The notes under the pieces were generated by a model. It did no database searches and had not been told where the DNA came from. It saw only the letters and a program-made list of their open reading frames with translations. The translations under genes were made by a program, and so were the position numbers. From positions 1,054,001 through 1,118,000 of the forward strand of contig OY761144.1 of the NCBI GenBank assembly GCA_963664365.1: 64,000 nucleotides of DNA. The letters run 5' to 3'. Source of the stretch: VXRN01 sp963664365. GTDB taxonomy: Bacteria > Chloroflexota > Dehalococcoidia > Lucifugimonadales > UBA1123. The stretch's first letter is position 1; each line of letters starts with the position of its first letter. This document shows positions 16,458 through 24,957 of this stretch, in pieces.

Positions 16458-17354
16458 ATGACCACAGCAACCCAACAGACAACATCAAACCCGGCCCTCC
16501 ACTTCGCCAACATGGTGCGCGAGAGGACCAACGACGCCCTCGACCTTATAGACATCCTGCACGACATCGCGCAGGGCAAAGACAAGAGGGCCACCCCCAA
16601 CGACCGCATCACGGCCGCCAACATCCTCTTGGACCGCGGACTCGGCAAATGCCCCAAGCAAATCGACCCCAATCCGGCCCCAACCCCCAAATCCGACGCC
16701 AACGACGCCAACGACGTAGGGGCGATTCGCGAATCGCCCTCGGTGCCCGCCGCCAACCCCAGGCCCGTAACCCAAATCAAACACGCCCTGAACGAAACCC
16801 TAGGCCCGGCCCCCAAGGCCGACTCACCACTAAAAACTAACAACTCACTACTAAAGACTATCCAACAACACATCCTGACCATCACTAACGACGGCCAGAC
16901 CCTCTGCGACACTCTCGAAGAGATAGCTCGCGCCAAAGACGACCAAAGCGTCACGCCCTACCACCGCGCGAGAGCAGCCCGAATACTGCTCGACCGTCTC
17001 CTCGGAACCGCCCTCGAAACGAGGACCGCCGAGAAGAAACCCTACGTCCGCCCCGTCAGACAAATCGACCCCGACGACCTGGCCGAAATCGACGCCAAGC
17101 TCCAGCAAATGGAGGACGAGGGCATACTCACCCCTGACTATGACAATCCCGGCCCGCCTATAAACGTGCCTGAGATACCCGAAGGCTTCGATCCGACCCC
17201 CTACCTGGACGAAGCGTCCGAAAAGTTCGAGGCAGACATCAAGATGCAGCTCGAACGACAGAAGGCATGGCCCGCCATCGAAGAAAGAAGGCGAAAGAAA
17301 CTCGCCCAAATCTACCCCTCTCACTCCGAGGACGACAAACCGCCGGAACCATGA
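16458..17354 (+). CDS. Terminase-small-subunit-like protein with two ILLDRxLG motifs
   Basis: 298 residues, no known catalytic motif. Two similar segments: residues 20-65 end in RITAANILLDRGLGK, and residues 130-180 end in HRARAARILLDRLLGT. This R-x-A-A-x-x-I-L-L-D-R-x-x-G pattern is typical of DUF5681/terminase-small helix-turn-helix regions in phages. The linker is proline-rich and contains a genomic palindromic repeat translated in frame. The C-terminal third is acidic and proline-rich. It overlaps the large-subunit gene by 4 bp, supporting a DNA-recognition role in packaging. A related 348-residue protein is at 38765-39811. The coding strand is strikingly C-rich. The small-subunit call is inference from context and motif. 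Confidence 0.6.
   Translation: MTTATQQTTSNPALHFANMVRERTNDALDLIDILHDIAQGKDKRATPNDRITAANILLDRGLGKCPKQIDPNPAPTPKSDANDANDVGAIRESPSVPAANPRPVTQIKHALNETLGPAPKADSPLKTNNSLLKTIQQHILTITNDGQTLCDTLEEIARAKDDQSVTPYHRARAARILLDRLLGTALETRTAEKKPYVRPVRQIDPDDLAEIDAKLQQMEDEGILTPDYDNPGPPINVPEIPEGFDPTPYLDEASEKFEADIKMQLERQKAWPAIEERRRKKLAQIYPSHSEDDKPPEP
16720..16739. repeat. 20-bp palindromic REP-like element inside the terminase-small-like gene
   Basis: GGGCGATTCGCGAATCGCCC is a perfect palindrome preceded by GTAG. A close relative, GGGCGCTTCGCGAAGCGCCC, is at 35946-35965 in the opposite orientation with respect to its CCTAC flank. Here it is translated as part of the linker (VGAIRESPS), so the repeat has been absorbed into a coding sequence. 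Confidence 0.7.
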
Positions 17355-18685
17355 ACATGACGACCTCCGAAAACCTTATATCGCGCATCATCGACCGGCT
17401 GAGACCACTCCCACGCGCCCAGCGCGCGGCAGTCATCGACGCCTATCTAAAGATGCTCGACAAGTATGACCGACTCAGGCTCAAACACGCATGGGAACTC
17501 CACGCCCGGCCGGACCAACTCCCGCCGCCCGGCGACTGGAATACATGGCTGATACTCGCCGGACGTGGCTTCGGAAAGACACGCACGGGCGCCGAGTGGG
17601 TCCGCGCCCAGACAGAGAACGGACGCGCCCGACGAGTCGCCCTCATCGCGCGCTCACTCGCCGAAGCCCAGTCCATCATGATCGAGGGCGAGTCCGGCAT
17701 CCTAAATACCTCACCGCCCTGGCACACGCCCATCTATGAACCATCCAAGAGAAAACTCACCTGGCCCAACGGCGCCCGCGCTCTCATCTTCTCAAGCCAC
17801 GAACCCGACCAACTAAGAGGCCCCCAGTTCGACGCCGCTTGGTGCGACGAACTCGCCTCATGGGAATACCCTTCCCAGACCTGGGACAACCTCAACTTTG
17901 CGCTCCGGCTCGGACAGCCCCCAAAATGCGTCGTCACCACGACCCCAAAGTCCATCGAACTCGTCAGGACCCTATCCAACGGCCCCGGCGTGTACGTCAC
18001 CCGAGGCACGACCTTCGACAACAAAGACAACCTCGCCCCTGAGTTCTTCGACGCCATCGTCGAACAGTACGACGGAACAAGCATCGGACGACAGGAAATC
18101 TACGCCGAACTCATCGACCAAGACGAAAACGCCCTCTGGAAACGCGCCTGGATCGAAGACGCCCGACTCCCGAACTACCCGCCCATAGCCCGAATCGTCG
18201 TCGCCATAGACCCCGCCATGTCCACAAAACCCGGCAGTTCCGAGACCGGCATCGTCGTCGTCGGAGCCGACATGAACCGCAAGCACGCCTACGTCCTGGC
18301 CGACGAGTCCGGAAAACTCACCCCCAACGGCTGGGCGCTGCGCGCCGCCCACCTATTCGACAAATTCAAAGCCGCCCGCATCATCGCCGAAGACAACGCG
18401 GGCGGAAACCTCGTCCAGTCCACCCTACACGCCGCCATACCCCGAAAACTCCCCTACAAGGGCATCAAAGCCACCGACGGCAAGCGCGTCCGCGCCGAAC
18501 CCGTAGCAGCCCTATACGAACAAGGCCGCGTCCACCACGTCGGACGATTCCCCGACCTCGAAGACCAGATGTGTACCTGGACCCCCGACCTCGGCCCCTC
18601 CCAATCCCCCGACCGCGTCGACGCCCTGGTCCACGCCATCACAGAGCTTATGATCCAACGAATCCCAATCAAAATCTGGGTCTAA
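17351..18685 (+). CDS. terL: Phage-type terminase large subunit (isolated)
   Basis: 444 residues from ATG 17351, which overlaps the upstream stop (ATGA). DNA-packaging ATPase/nuclease. Walker A AGRGFGKT at residues 70-77 and Walker B FDAAWCDE at 160-167. The C-terminal RNase-H-like nuclease has Asp287 (VVAIDPAMS), Asp348 (AEDNAGG) and Asp421/Asp424 (DRVDALVHA), so all key acidic residues are intact. It is somewhat short for TerL but looks complete. No portal, protease, capsid or tail gene is near: it is followed by DUF1800. Either a packaging module left from a prophage or a domesticated pair. The longer in-frame start at 17267 lies inside the upstream gene and is less likely. Confidence 0.88.
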   Translation: MNMTTSENLISRIIDRLRPLPRAQRAAVIDAYLKMLDKYDRLRLKHAWELHARPDQLPPPGDWNTWLILAGRGFGKTRTGAEWVRAQTENGRARRVALIARSLAEAQSIMIEGESGILNTSPPWHTPIYEPSKRKLTWPNGARALIFSSHEPDQLRGPQFDAAWCDELASWEYPSQTWDNLNFALRLGQPPKCVVTTTPKSIELVRTLSNGPGVYVTRGTTFDNKDNLAPEFFDAIVEQYDGTSIGRQEIYAELIDQDENALWKRAWIEDARLPNYPPIARIVVAIDPAMSTKPGSSETGIVVVGADMNRKHAYVLADESGKLTPNGWALRAAHLFDKFKAARIIAEDNAGGNLVQSTLHAAIPRKLPYKGIKATDGKRVRAEPVAALYEQGRVHHVGRFPDLEDQMCTWTPDLGPSQSPDRVDALVHAITELMIQRIPIKIWV

Positions 18686-18724
18686 CCACCAATCCCTAAA
18701 CCTTACCCCCTAAACCCTAAACCT

Positions 18725-18783
18725 TACCCCTTTGTGTCCTTGCGCCATTGCGTTAGATTCGACGCCTACCAATCTGACACAGC
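18725..18783. repeat. Two dispersed intergenic repeats downstream of terL
   Basis: Bases 18725-18755 are an exact 31-bp inverted match to 57183-57213 (core CCTTTGTGTCCTTGCGCC). Bases 18764-18783 (GCCTACCAATCTGACACAGC) are an exact inverted match to 38491-38510, with a looser relative at about 57153-57172. No gene is seen in the 187 bp between terL and the DUF1800 gene. Confidence 0.75.
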
Positions 18784-18872
18784 TTCCGCGCCGGCCCACA
18801 TTCTTGACAATCGTGCCGAGTGACTTATAATTCTCACGTCTAGAAAACTCTTGGATGTTAGGGAGAGACACT

Positions 18873-20324
18873 ATGGTTGCCGTCGAGAGCAAGCAAGACG
18901 TAAAGCTCGTGGCACATCTTCTCAGGCGAGCCGGATTTGGGGCCACGCCGGACGAGCTCGACCGCGCGATGGAAAAAGGCTACGACGCCGTTCTGGACGA
19001 ACTGCTGAACCCCGCCGGGGACGACTTCGTCCCTTATGACCTGATTCGCCGGTATCACGTCGATCAATCGAACCTGCATGGCGGCGGCGCGCAGGCGAAC
19101 TGGGTGTACCGCATGGCGATGACCGACTACCCCCTGCGTGAGAAGATGTGCCTCTTCTGGCATCGAGTGTTCGCCACAGGGGCGTACAAGCTCATTCAGG
19201 CCAGGGTGGTGACCAGCCAGGTGGACATGTTCCGTGAGCACGGGATGGGCAATCTCGACAATCTGCTCGTTCTGCTCTCTCGCGACCCTGCCATGATCAT
19301 GTGGCTGGACAACCAGGACAATCACAACGGCTCGATAAACGAGAACTACGGGCGGGAGTTGCTCGAACTGTTCTCCATGGGTGTCGGAAACTACACCGAA
19401 GAGGACATCAAGGAGTGCGCCCGGGCGTTCACCGGTTGGCGGGTGGTGAATCCCGACTACATGTCCATCAGGATGCGCAACAACACGGCGCGTCCACAGG
19501 GCTACATTTCTTGGCAGTTCGAATACGACGACGACGATCACGACCACGGCCAAAAGACCGTTCTTGGCGAGACCGGCGACTTCAACGGCGAAGACGTCGT
19601 GGAGATCATCTGCCGTCAGGAAGCCACGCCCCGATACATAGCCCGTCACCTCTACCACTACTTCGTGGCCGATGAGCCGCCGGTGCCCCAGTGGCCGCAC
19701 AAGCCGCCGACGAATCCCGAAGCCATCGACGCCATGACCGACGCCTACTTCGAATCGGGCCACAGCGTCAAGCACATGCTCAAGACCCTGTTCACGTCCG
19801 ACTTCTTCAAGGAGGAGGCATTCCGCTACTCCAGGACCAAGAGCCCCGCTGAAATGGTGGTTGGTACGCTGAGACTGGCCGGCAAGATGGAACTGCCCTG
19901 CTACGACACCTACGCAGCGATGGGCGCAAGCTCCAACATGGGACAGGCGCTCATGGGCCCGCCAAGTGTCGAGGGCTGGCAGGGCGGCAGCGAATGGATC
20001 AACACCGGGACATACGTCGGGCGAATCAACTTCGTCAGCAGTGTCTTGGGAGATACGACGAGGCCCGGCGTGAGGGACCTTATCGACCGCATTGGCCGCG
20101 CCGCCGGTGACGGCGATCTCTCCCCGGAAAGTCTGATCGACGCCTGCCTCGACGCGCTCGGCCCGATGGAGGTCCTGGACAGTACCAGGGCGAACCTAAC
20201 GGACTTCGCCAGTACGTATGGGCGTCTGAGCTTCTCCGACGAGGAGAGGACGGCGGACACCGAGGATGCGGTCGTGAACCTCATCCAGCTAATCGTGTCC
20301 ACCCAGGAATACCAGATGTTTTAG
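18873..20324 (+). CDS. DUF1800 family protein
   Basis: 483 residues from ATG 18873, with GGGAGAGA just upstream; ATG 18855 is in frame but has a poorer ribosome site. Family features: VAHLLRRAGFGATPDELDRA at the N-terminus, DYPLREKMCLFWHRVFATG, NYGRELLELFSMGVGNYTEEDIKECARAFTGW, and LMGPPSVEGWQGGSEWINT near the end. DUF1800 proteins usually sit beside DUF1501 proteins, as here, and their biochemical role is not established. No signal peptide or Tat motif is visible, unlike many relatives. It is followed by an NHL protein after 33 nt, so it is likely the first gene of a three-gene unit. Confidence 0.9.
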   Translation: MVAVESKQDVKLVAHLLRRAGFGATPDELDRAMEKGYDAVLDELLNPAGDDFVPYDLIRRYHVDQSNLHGGGAQANWVYRMAMTDYPLREKMCLFWHRVFATGAYKLIQARVVTSQVDMFREHGMGNLDNLLVLLSRDPAMIMWLDNQDNHNGSINENYGRELLELFSMGVGNYTEEDIKECARAFTGWRVVNPDYMSIRMRNNTARPQGYISWQFEYDDDDHDHGQKTVLGETGDFNGEDVVEIICRQEATPRYIARHLYHYFVADEPPVPQWPHKPPTNPEAIDAMTDAYFESGHSVKHMLKTLFTSDFFKEEAFRYSRTKSPAEMVVGTLRLAGKMELPCYDTYAAMGASSNMGQALMGPPSVEGWQGGSEWINTGTYVGRINFVSSVLGDTTRPGVRDLIDRIGRAAGDGDLSPESLIDACLDALGPMEVLDSTRANLTDFASTYGRLSFSDEERTADTEDAVVNLIQLIVSTQEYQMF

Positions 20325-20357
20325 CATCCCAGGCAGACGATTGGGAGACGAGTTGGC

Positions 20358-21374
20358 ATGACCACCACAGCCAAAACAAAGCTCAGCCTCAGATACATCG
20401 ACAACGTCGGCTTCGCCGCGGACAACGGAGGCCGGGGCTTCCACCTACCCACCTCGATGGTCATCAGGGGCGATGGGCGCGTATTCGTCTCAAGTCGCAG
20501 CAACGCTAGTCTGACCGTGATCGTGGGAATCCAGATGGTTTCCCGGAATCACGAATACTATGGCCAGATCGGTCGCTACGGCAATGCGCCCGGCGAGATG
20601 ATCGGCCCCACCGCCCTCGCGCTGGACGGCGAAGACAACCTCTATCTGGCGGACGACTTTCTTCAGAGGATCACCGTTTATGATCGGGAGGGCGACCTGA
20701 CAACCACCTGGGGTACGCAGGGCGGCGGAGACGGCGAGTTCGACGGCCCGACCGGCATGGTCTTCGATCGCGACGACAACATGCTTCTCGTCGATCACAG
20801 GAACCATAGAATCCAACGGCTTGCCAAGGACGGCGGGTACATCTCGCAATGGGGGTCGTTCGGCGAAGGCGACGGACAGTTCAACCTTCCCTGGGGCATC
20901 ACCCAAGACCGTGACGCCAACGTGTACATCGCCGACTGGCGAAACGACCGCATCCAGAAGTTCACCCCCGACGGCGAGTTCATCGCCAAATACGGGACTT
21001 CCGGCAGGGGCGACGGCCAATTCTACCGGCCCTCGGACGTCGCGGTGGACTCGGAAGGCAAAATGTGGGTCGCCGACTGGGGAAACCAGCGGCTTCAGGT
21101 TCTGGACCCGGAAGGCAACTTCATCGCGAAGGCGCGGGGCGAGGCTCGCCTCAGCGTCTGGGCGCAAGAGTACATGACCGCTCAGAAGGACGAAGAGCGG
21201 GCGCGCTCAACGTTCGTGCCCGTCTTCGAGGTGGACACCGACGACATCAACGAAGAGTCGGCTCGCATCGAGCCGTACTTCTGGGACCCGGTCGCGGTCG
21301 CCATCGACGACGAGGGCCGATGCTACGTGTTGGAAACGTGTAGGCACCGATTCCAGATATACGAACTCGCATAG
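20358..21374 (+). CDS. NHL-repeat beta-propeller protein
   Basis: 338 residues. At least five NHL-type blades are visible, with recurring G-DGEF/G-DGQF, P-x-G/D-V/I and N-D/H-R-I-Q-x-F/L motifs, for example GEFDGPTGMVFDRDDNMLLVDH, GQFNLPWGITQDRDANVYIADW and GQFYRPSDVAVDSEGKMWVADW. A sixth partial blade at the C-terminus (WDPVAVAIDDEGRCYVLE) could close the ring. Such propellers bind proteins, RNA or small ligands; here the partner is unknown. There is no signal peptide. It lies between DUF1800 and DUF1501 genes, which is unusual for that pair, and may act with them. Confidence 0.88.
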   Translation: MTTTAKTKLSLRYIDNVGFAADNGGRGFHLPTSMVIRGDGRVFVSSRSNASLTVIVGIQMVSRNHEYYGQIGRYGNAPGEMIGPTALALDGEDNLYLADDFLQRITVYDREGDLTTTWGTQGGGDGEFDGPTGMVFDRDDNMLLVDHRNHRIQRLAKDGGYISQWGSFGEGDGQFNLPWGITQDRDANVYIADWRNDRIQKFTPDGEFIAKYGTSGRGDGQFYRPSDVAVDSEGKMWVADWGNQRLQVLDPEGNFIAKARGEARLSVWAQEYMTAQKDEERARSTFVPVFEVDTDDINEESARIEPYFWDPVAVAIDDEGRCYVLETCRHRFQIYELA

Positions 21375-21460
21375 GCTTACCGGAAACTGCCCCGACTGCC
21401 CAGGGCGTTGTTGACAAGGATGGCAAATACGCAGAACAACTATGAATGTCAGTCAATATA

Positions 21461-21500
21461 CCCCCTCTCCCTTGAAGGGAGAGGGCTGGGGTGAGGGTGA
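21461..21500. repeat. Dispersed repeat CCCTCTCCC-TTCAAGGGAGAGGG, GGTGAGGGT type
   Basis: An imperfect palindrome around CTCCCTTGAAGGGAG followed by GGGGTGAGGGTGA. Relatives are at 26123-26158, at about 28021-28055, and several times in 38518-38673. All copies are intergenic. It could fold as a hairpin and affect mRNA ends. Confidence 0.75.
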
Positions 21501-21549
21501 TTAAGCTTATTGCTCACCCCTGTCAGCGAGGACACTTGGAGGAAACATC

Positions 21550-22680
21550 GTGAGTGACAGCAAGAACCGCAAGATCGTCGTCGCCCAGCTATCGGGCGGA
21601 AACGACTATCTGAACTGCGTCGTCCCGTACAACAACCCGCTCTACTACGACAACCGACCGCTGGTCAACATCCCGCAGGACAGGGCGATCCCCCTGGACG
21701 ACGACTACGGCCTGAACCCGTCCATGCAGCCGATAAAGGATCTGTACGACGAGGGCAAGGTCGCGATCATACACGGCACGGGTTACCCGGCGCCCAACAG
21801 GTCTCACTTCCGCTCGATGGACATCTGGCACACCGCCGAGCCTACGACCGTCTCCCTCGAAGGGTGGCTTGGCCTCGCGCTGAAGCAGATGGACCCCAAG
21901 GGCGAGAGCCCCGTGATGGGCGTAAACTTCGGCGCGGGACTGTCGAAGGCGATGGCCGCTCCCGGCGTGCCCGTCGCCTGCGTCGGCAGCCTGGACTCCT
22001 ACGGACTCATGACCCACGTGCAGGACGACGCCCGACGCGAGAAGATCCTCGACGTATTCAAGAACATGTACGCCCAGGCCATCGGAAGCGGCCCCGTCAT
22101 GGACTACCTTACTCAGACTGGGCTGGACGCCCTGCGCGGAGCGGACATCATCAACAGCGTCGTGCCGAAGTACTCCTCGACCGTCGAGTACGCATCCAAC
22201 TCCTTCGCCAAGTCGATGAAGAGCGCGGCGCAGGTGCTGCAGGCCGACATAGGAACTCGCGTCTGCTACGCCCAGCACGGCAGCTTCGACGCCCACACCA
22301 ACGGGATCAACCTGCAGGCCGGACTGCTCGACGACGTCTCGGGCGGAATCTACGACTTCTACGCCGACATGAGTGAGCATGACCGGAGCGAGGACGTGCT
22401 CATATTCGTCTTCTCAGAGTTCGGACGTCGCGTCAACGACAACGGCGACGGCACCGACCACGGCTCCGGCGGGGTAGCGTTCGTCATCGGCGACGGCGTG
22501 CAGGGCGGCCACTACAGCTACTACCCGTCCCTTCAGGCGAAAGACCTGGTCGAAGGCGACCTTGCCTTCAACCTAGACTTCCGCAGCATCTACACCGAGC
22601 TTCTGGAAGACTGGCTGGAGGTCGATCCCAGGCCAATCGTCAAGGGCGAGTACGAAAAGGTCGGCTTCCTGAGGAACTAG
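21550..22680 (+). CDS. DUF1501 family protein
   Basis: 376 residues from GTG 21550, with GGAGGAAAC upstream. Family features: IVVAQLSGGNDYLNCVVPYNNPLYYDNRP, VAIIHGTGYPAPNRSHFRSMDIWHTAEP, and near the end VLIFVFSEFGRRVNDNGDGTDHGSGGVAFVIGDGVQGG. These place it in the sulfatase/alkaline-phosphatase-like DUF1501 group, where Asn/Asp and His residues (TDHGSGG) may bind metal. It belongs with the DUF1800 protein two genes upstream; the pair is common in environmental bacteria, and the function is unknown. There is no twin-arginine signal at the N-terminus, although many relatives carry one. Confidence 0.9.
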   Translation: MSDSKNRKIVVAQLSGGNDYLNCVVPYNNPLYYDNRPLVNIPQDRAIPLDDDYGLNPSMQPIKDLYDEGKVAIIHGTGYPAPNRSHFRSMDIWHTAEPTTVSLEGWLGLALKQMDPKGESPVMGVNFGAGLSKAMAAPGVPVACVGSLDSYGLMTHVQDDARREKILDVFKNMYAQAIGSGPVMDYLTQTGLDALRGADIINSVVPKYSSTVEYASNSFAKSMKSAAQVLQADIGTRVCYAQHGSFDAHTNGINLQAGLLDDVSGGIYDFYADMSEHDRSEDVLIFVFSEFGRRVNDNGDGTDHGSGGVAFVIGDGVQGGHYSYYPSLQAKDLVEGDLAFNLDFRSIYTELLEDWLEVDPRPIVKGEYEKVGFLRN

Positions 22681-22718
22681 CCTCGCGAGACCTTCGAATC
22701 GACACAGAGCCTCCGCCG

Positions 22719-23228
22719 GTGCCGCTCCTCATCATCTCCGGTTCCATGGGAACGGGAAAGACAACGGTACTCTACGAGATCTCTGACCTGCTAACGGAGG
22801 CGGGCATCCCCCACGCGGCTATCGATCTCGACTGTCTGGCCGTCGTGCATCCGCAACGAGACCCACACGGCCAGAGCCTGGCGTTCGCCAACCTCGCCGC
22901 CGTCTGGCCGAATTATGCCACTCTCGGGGCCGAGCGACTGGTCGTTGCCAGGGTGGTGGAGGACCGCGCGGAACTCGACCAATACAGGGCAGCCGTGCCG
23001 GGCGCCCAGCCGATCGTGTGTCGGCTGACCGCTCCTCTCTCACTGATGCACGAACGCCTGCGCATACGTGAGCCGGGTATGTTCCAAGGCCAGGCGCTTG
23101 CGCGCGCCACGGAACTCGTAGACATTCTGGAACGAGCGAGTATTGAGGACTTCGTGGTCGATAATGGTACAGGCCGCTCGGTCGGTGACGTGGCGCGAGA
23201 GGTGTTATCCCTTGCGGGTTGGCTCTAG
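22719..23228 (+). CDS. Small P-loop kinase-like protein
   Basis: 169 residues from GTG 22719. Walker A GSMGTGKT at about residues 8-15, followed by VLYEISDLLTEAGIPHAAIDLDCL, which resembles the nucleotide-kinase/adenylylsulfate-kinase layout. HERLRIREPG suggests the LID region with arginines. The substrate is unknown. It follows the DUF1501 gene by 38 nt in the same direction but has no clear link to it. Confidence 0.6.
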   Translation: MPLLIISGSMGTGKTTVLYEISDLLTEAGIPHAAIDLDCLAVVHPQRDPHGQSLAFANLAAVWPNYATLGAERLVVARVVEDRAELDQYRAAVPGAQPIVCRLTAPLSLMHERLRIREPGMFQGQALARATELVDILERASIEDFVVDNGTGRSVGDVAREVLSLAGWL

Positions 23229-23337
23229 CCAAACTGACTTGATAAAATCAAGAACATTAACCTTGAGGCTCAGGTTGGTGGTGGCAGGATGACTCCAAGT
23301 GCAATCGCTCACATGCAGACCCCAGCGGAGATTCCCA

Positions 23338-23997
23338 GTGCTTAACATTCATGTAGTAATGGCAGAACTAGCCAAGACTCGCCCATTCTTCTACTCAGAG
23401 GCTGATTTCCAGCACGCACTAGCATGGCAAATTCATGAGATGATGCAGGATACCCAGATTCGACTGGAGTACCCCCATCAGGAAGGGGTGTACTTGGACA
23501 TCTGGATTCCCAGTCTTAAAGTGGCGGTTGAACTAAAGTACAAGACTAAGCGGTTATGGGCTGTTGATAACGGTAAGGCGTTCTACCTCAAAGAACAAGC
23601 AGCGCAAAATCATGGTCGCTACGACTTCATTAAGGATGTTGAGAGAATTGAGTCGGCTGGGCGTGGATTCGCAATCATACTGACAAATGAACCCTCATAT
23701 TGGAAAGAGGGTTCAGTGAGGCAAAGTTCTAATCATTACGATTTCCGTATTCATGAAGGAAGAGAACTATCTGGTGAACTAACGTGGAACGATCCTGAAT
23801 CTGGCTCGGCGAATACTGGTGATAGACAAGACCCAATAAATCTATCAGGTTCATATAGACTAGGCTGGAAGGACTACTCGGAAATCCCTCCACTTCCTGT
23901 TCCTGAAATCGATCTCAATTCTCAGGGTTCCCACCGGCAGTTCCGCTATCTGGTTGTTGCCGTGGGCGATTCGCCCTGCTTGGTTCCGACACAGTGA
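23338..23997 (+). CDS. PD-(D/E)XK nuclease-fold hypothetical protein
   Basis: 219 residues from GTG 23338, with GCGGAG seven nt upstream. The core GVYLDIWIPSLKVAVELKYKT shows the Asp...Glu-x-Lys arrangement of PD-(D/E)XK enzymes, preceded by the helix FYSEADFQHALAWQIHEMM. The C-terminal part (SYRLGWKDYSEIP, FRYLVVAVG) is not recognised. It is clearly more AT-rich than the genes on both sides, which suggests recent transfer. There is no modification gene next to it, so it is not an obvious restriction enzyme. The last residues overlap a fragment like the GGGCGATTCGCC repeat. Confidence 0.5.
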   Translation: MLNIHVVMAELAKTRPFFYSEADFQHALAWQIHEMMQDTQIRLEYPHQEGVYLDIWIPSLKVAVELKYKTKRLWAVDNGKAFYLKEQAAQNHGRYDFIKDVERIESAGRGFAIILTNEPSYWKEGSVRQSSNHYDFRIHEGRELSGELTWNDPESGSANTGDRQDPINLSGSYRLGWKDYSEIPPLPVPEIDLNSQGSHRQFRYLVVAVGDSPCLVPTQ

Positions 23998-24092
23998 ACA
24001 CAGCGGAATCTCCAACGGAACGACCGCCGGGCTGACTGGCCTGCAAGAAGAGCTAGCGGGGACACACACGGCCCACTGGACTTGAGTCTCGG

Positions 24093-24464
24093 CTACTCCC
24101 CGGCCTGGATGACGACGCGGCCGCCGTCTCTAACCTGGATGCTCAGATCATGATTGTCGAGCATGGACATGCCCACGAGGGGCGTGCTCCCTACCGCATG
24201 GACCTCGATGTCCAAGGGCCTGCTGTCCCAGAGAGCGGTGACGCGATGCACGCGGAAGCCAACTTCAGTATCGTCGGCCAAGGTCGCCCTGCCGCTGAAC
24301 ACGTAGGGCAACTCTAACTCCGCGACCAACGACAGAGGCAGGGCCAGGGAGCCGCCGTAGCCGGTGTCTATCACGGCATCTACTTCCCGTTCAAGTCCCC
24401 GCGGACCACGGAGCGAGAGGGGCACGACAGCTTCGAGGTTGGCGTTGACGAAGCCTTCTATCAC
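24093..24464 (-). CDS. Retropepsin-like (clan AA) aspartic protease
   Basis: 123 residues from GTG 24464. The catalytic motif is VDAVIDTGYGGSLALP, the Asp-Thr-Gly triad of clan AA followed by a hydrophobic helix. The second family motif, LVGMSMLDNHDL (hydrophobic-G-x-x-x-L), is near the C-terminus. A single domain must dimerise to be active. There is no signal peptide. The GTG overlaps the stop of the upstream small gene (GTGA), so the two are coupled. Similar small retropepsin/small-protein pairs recur in cyanobacteria and Chloroflexota genomes by my recollection; the role is unknown. Confidence 0.75.
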   Translation of the reverse strand: MIEGFVNANLEAVVPLSLRGPRGLEREVDAVIDTGYGGSLALPLSLVAELELPYVFSGRATLADDTEVGFRVHRVTALWDSRPLDIEVHAVGSTPLVGMSMLDNHDLSIQVRDGGRVVIQAGE

Positions 24465-24775
24465 CCGGCTCTCCGCAGGGATCTGCCCCCGAAGCTGACC
24501 AGCGTGCGGTGCCCAACCCTCACTGCCCAAACATCGATGGCAGAGCGCCGCTCTCGTAGGGCATCCGCTGCGGCAAGGGCGGTATCAGCGATGGCGTAAT
24601 CCCCACTGTCCACGTCAATGGCGACGATCTTTCCGTGCTGTGTCGCCTCGACCTGCGGGCGGATGTCCCGTTCGTATATCTCGTCGCCCAACCGGGCCGT
24701 CTCGTCGAGAGGTCGGCGCGGGGATGCGGCGGCTTGCCCCTTCTGGGTAAGCGCTATGGTCTGAGAGTCCCTCAT
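24461..24775 (-). CDS. Small hypothetical protein paired with the retropepsin-like protease
   Basis: 104 residues. The conserved-looking C-terminal half reads HGKIVAIDVDSGDYAIADTALAAADALRERR, then DVWAVRVGHRTLVSFGG. This resembles a small family in which a strand-rich IVAID-x-x-x-G-D/E-Y unit is followed by an alanine-rich helix and a V-R-V/I-G-H-R strand. The N-terminal 35 residues are likely disordered. It is translationally coupled to the protease gene; it may be its substrate, partner or antitoxin. That is inference. Confidence 0.65.
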   Translation of the reverse strand: MRDSQTIALTQKGQAAASPRRPLDETARLGDEIYERDIRPQVEATQHGKIVAIDVDSGDYAIADTALAAADALRERRSAIDVWAVRVGHRTLVSFGGRSLRRAG

Positions 24776-24957
24776 ACATCCTCCCTTTCAAAGCATTCCT
24801 CTACTGGTTACAGCCTACCACCGTGCGGATAGCTGCGACAACACGCTCCCATTCCCACCAGCGCCCCACAACGGGCACTGGACTTGAGTCACCCAAAACA
24901 CGATGATTGTACTGTGCGAGGACAGTTGGACGGCTATTTCATCGCGAGGCAGATAGA

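Noticed and set aside
16358..18685. A prophage around the terminase genes
   Set aside because: No portal, capsid, tail, integrase or lysis gene on either side; flanks are an E1 operon and DUF1800. I report it as an isolated pair only.
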